This document shows, piece after piece, positions 62,579 through 64,000 of a DNA stretch of 64,000 nucleotides. Positions within the stretch are counted from its first letter, which is position 1; each line of letters begins with the position of its first letter. The stretch comes from Hyphobacterium indicum (GTDB lineage Bacteria > Pseudomonadota > Alphaproteobacteria > Caulobacterales > Maricaulaceae). The notes under the pieces were generated by a model. It saw nothing but the letters and a program-made list of their open reading frames with translations, did not search any database and had not been told where the DNA came from. The position numbers and the translations under genes are program-made. The stretch is from the NCBI RefSeq assembly GCF_003129605.1, contig NZ_QBDX01000004.1:248001-312000 (forward strand), in the 5' to 3' direction.

Positions 62579-63991
62579 CTATTCGCCGGTGATAAACCCG
62601 TAATAGGCGTTCGACCGGTCCGCGCCATCGCGCAGATAATCGGCCTTGTGCTGCGACAGGCGGTCATCCGCATAATGCGCCACCGTCCGTTCCGTACCGG
62701 AAAAACCATAGAGGTCAGCGGAATTCAGTCCGAAAATGCGGGTCTTCAATTCGCCATCCGATGCGCCCAGGGCGGGGAGCCCGAACCGGTCCTGCAGATC
62801 GGCGGCCACCTCAATCCGGCGGAACGCCTCGATCTGCCATTGCGGGGACCCCCACCAGACGGCATCCGTCCCCCACAACACATGATCACCGCCCAGCCCC
62901 TTCACCAGAATCGACATCATGGCCGCCGCCAGGCGCGGCTGCGTGATCGCACCCTGCCCGAAACTCGTGCCCACATCGGCATAGACATTGGAAACGCCGA
63001 ACCGTTCCGGGATATCGGCCAGATCACTGACCCATTCCATCCGTCCGGTCTCCTCGAATGCCGCGATAAATCCGGGATCGAACATCACCACCGGCCGCAT
63101 GGCGGCATGATAAATGATGAAATTCAGCTGCGGCCAGTCCTGCGCCGCCTTGCCGACATCGTCCACCGTGGCATAGGGCCAGAGATCCGGCATGCGCGTG
63201 GCATAATCGGCCGGCATCAGGCCCTTGTGGATACAGACATTGGTGATCCCCGCTTCCACCATGCGCTCATAGGCGGGATAGACGAGGGCTTCGTCATCCA
63301 GGCGCCAGGGGGCAATCGAGGTCGGCGACAGGGGATCGCCCACCGTATAGCCCTTCCAGCTGATCGGGCGGTGCACCTCGATCGCTTCTTCAAGGGCGTC
63401 CCACCAGCCATCCGCACCGGGATGGAAAGCGGCATGCCCCATCAGGCGCCGCGATCCGGCCGCGGAATTCAGGCGGGCGACATCACCGGCAATCTGCGCA
63501 TTGGTCAGGAACCGGCGCGCCGGATCATCCGACGTCGCGGTCGAGACAATCCCCACCGTCGTATCGCTGTCGAAATAGACCTCCTTGGCGAAATTCTCGA
63601 ACTTCAGATCGTCAAAGTCCGGGTCGCGTTGCGGAATACCATCCGCCTGCATGAAACGCGCAGCATTGCGGAAACCCAGAATGCCCGGCCAGTCATAATC
63701 ATCATGAACAAAATGCAGATGCCCGTCGAATATGAACTGGCCGGCATGACGCGCTGCCCATTCTGCGGCCGCACCCGTATCGGCGATCTCGTCCTGGGCG
63801 ACGGCATAACTCGCTCCGAAAACGGAATTGAGCGCGCCGAATGCCGCCGCCAAGCCGAAGCTCGATTGCAGGAAACGCCGCCGGTCCATGTCGAGCCGGG
63901 GCGCAAAGCGGTCCGCGAGATCAAAAAGCGCGGCCTCGACCCGCCGCTGGTCCTCCGTCTGCGGCAGCGGCGAATACTCGCCATTGGACAT
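62579..63991 (-). CDS. Tat-exported amidohydrolase family protein
   Basis: A 470-residue protein with a twin-arginine signal DRRRFLQSSFGLAAAFGALN (about 36-55) preceded by a cytoplasmic stretch, then an amidohydrolase-2-type TIM barrel: IFDGHLHFVHDD (HxH), ISWKGYTVG, VCIHKG and LWGTDAVWWGSP (terminal Asp). These enzymes decarboxylate or hydrolyse small ring acids; the substrate is unclear. The start lies only nine bases from the window edge; an earlier start outside the window cannot be excluded. Confidence 0.8.
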   Translation of the reverse strand: MSNGEYSPLPQTEDQRRVEAALFDLADRFAPRLDMDRRRFLQSSFGLAAAFGALNSVFGASYAVAQDEIADTGAAAEWAARHAGQFIFDGHLHFVHDDYDWPGILGFRNAARFMQADGIPQRDPDFDDLKFENFAKEVYFDSDTTVGIVSTATSDDPARRFLTNAQIAGDVARLNSAAGSRRLMGHAAFHPGADGWWDALEEAIEVHRPISWKGYTVGDPLSPTSIAPWRLDDEALVYPAYERMVEAGITNVCIHKGLMPADYATRMPDLWPYATVDDVGKAAQDWPQLNFIIYHAAMRPVVMFDPGFIAAFEETGRMEWVSDLADIPERFGVSNVYADVGTSFGQGAITQPRLAAAMMSILVKGLGGDHVLWGTDAVWWGSPQWQIEAFRRIEVAADLQDRFGLPALGASDGELKTRIFGLNSADLYGFSGTERTVAHYADDRLSQHKADYLRDGADRSNAYYGFITGE

Positions 63992-64000
63992 GATCCGTGT

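Overview
The window looks like chromosomal DNA of a GC-rich alphaproteobacterium near Caulobacterales/Hyphomonadales (Hyphomonadaceae- or Maricaulaceae-like). This rests on a TipF-like degenerate EAL protein, DUF3035, DUF4170 and DUF2093 proteins, a CIRCE-controlled groESL operon, a UbiD gene, an OmpA/glycine-zipper lipoprotein and a ZnuD/Zur zinc pair. The genus is inference. No rRNA, tRNA, CRISPR array, transposase or integrase was seen. Coding density is high, with many ATGA or 1-8 base overlaps between consecutive genes.

Layout. 1-9.0 kb: the end of an enoyl-CoA hydratase gene, then a tightly overlapped class IV aminotransferase / sulfotransferase-like / GNAT set; an exported serine hydrolase; ubiD; two small membrane proteins divergent from a membrane-anchored AraC regulator; an FKBP isomerase. 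9.1-11.5 kb: a lower-GC three-gene cassette (HTH protein, DUF4258-like protein, uracil-DNA-glycosylase-fold protein), then an orphan HicB. 11.9-15.9 kb: tandem repeats and a candidate Ile/Val-rich leader peptide before a DAACS symporter, a FlgB/FlgC-like mini-protein, two secreted proteins sharing a Cys pattern, a FrnE-type DsbA protein and a MAPEG protein. 15.9-24.0 kb: pmbA, DUF4170, msbA, an antisense PTP-like phosphatase, a DUF374 acyltransferase, waaA, lpxK and lpxL, which together make, modify and export Kdo-lipid A. 24-38.8 kb: M23 peptidase and DUF2093, xseA, purD, an amidohydrolase/phosphotransferase pair, an acyl-CoA dehydrogenase with two DUF4345 proteins, a TSUP permease, GNAT, tadA, an RluB-type pseudouridine synthase, rsmD, a stand-alone NIT-domain protein, mutL and a GDT1-type protein. 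38.8-46.6 kb: DUF3035 lipoprotein, lspA, ribF, MaoC, a TIGR01459 HAD protein, tipF-like, an OmpA lipoprotein and groES-groEL. 46.6-57.5 kb: an exported NagZ-like hydrolase, a coiled-coil envelope protein, a 48-residue lipoprotein, pgi, a DsbD/ScsB-type protein, SapC, OmpW and ZnuD. 57.5-64 kb: zur, a hotdog thioesterase, a TPR protein, a lipoprotein, a LysR regulator, a methyltransferase and a Tat-exported amidohydrolase.

Main points for follow-up: (1) two unrelated genes are preceded by sequence that can encode the same short peptide signature, SGLH followed by IIVVVVG, as a leader peptide would; (2) the low-GC HTH/DUF4258/UDG-fold cassette has no function I can name; (3) a two-tier hairpin in the tipF-like leader ends two bases before the AUG; (4) a PTP-like phosphatase lies inside the lipid A gene cluster; (5) a class IV aminotransferase lacks the usual PLP-binding Glu and overlaps a sulfotransferase-like gene. 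All calls were made by reading the sequence. No database search, structure prediction or folding program was run.
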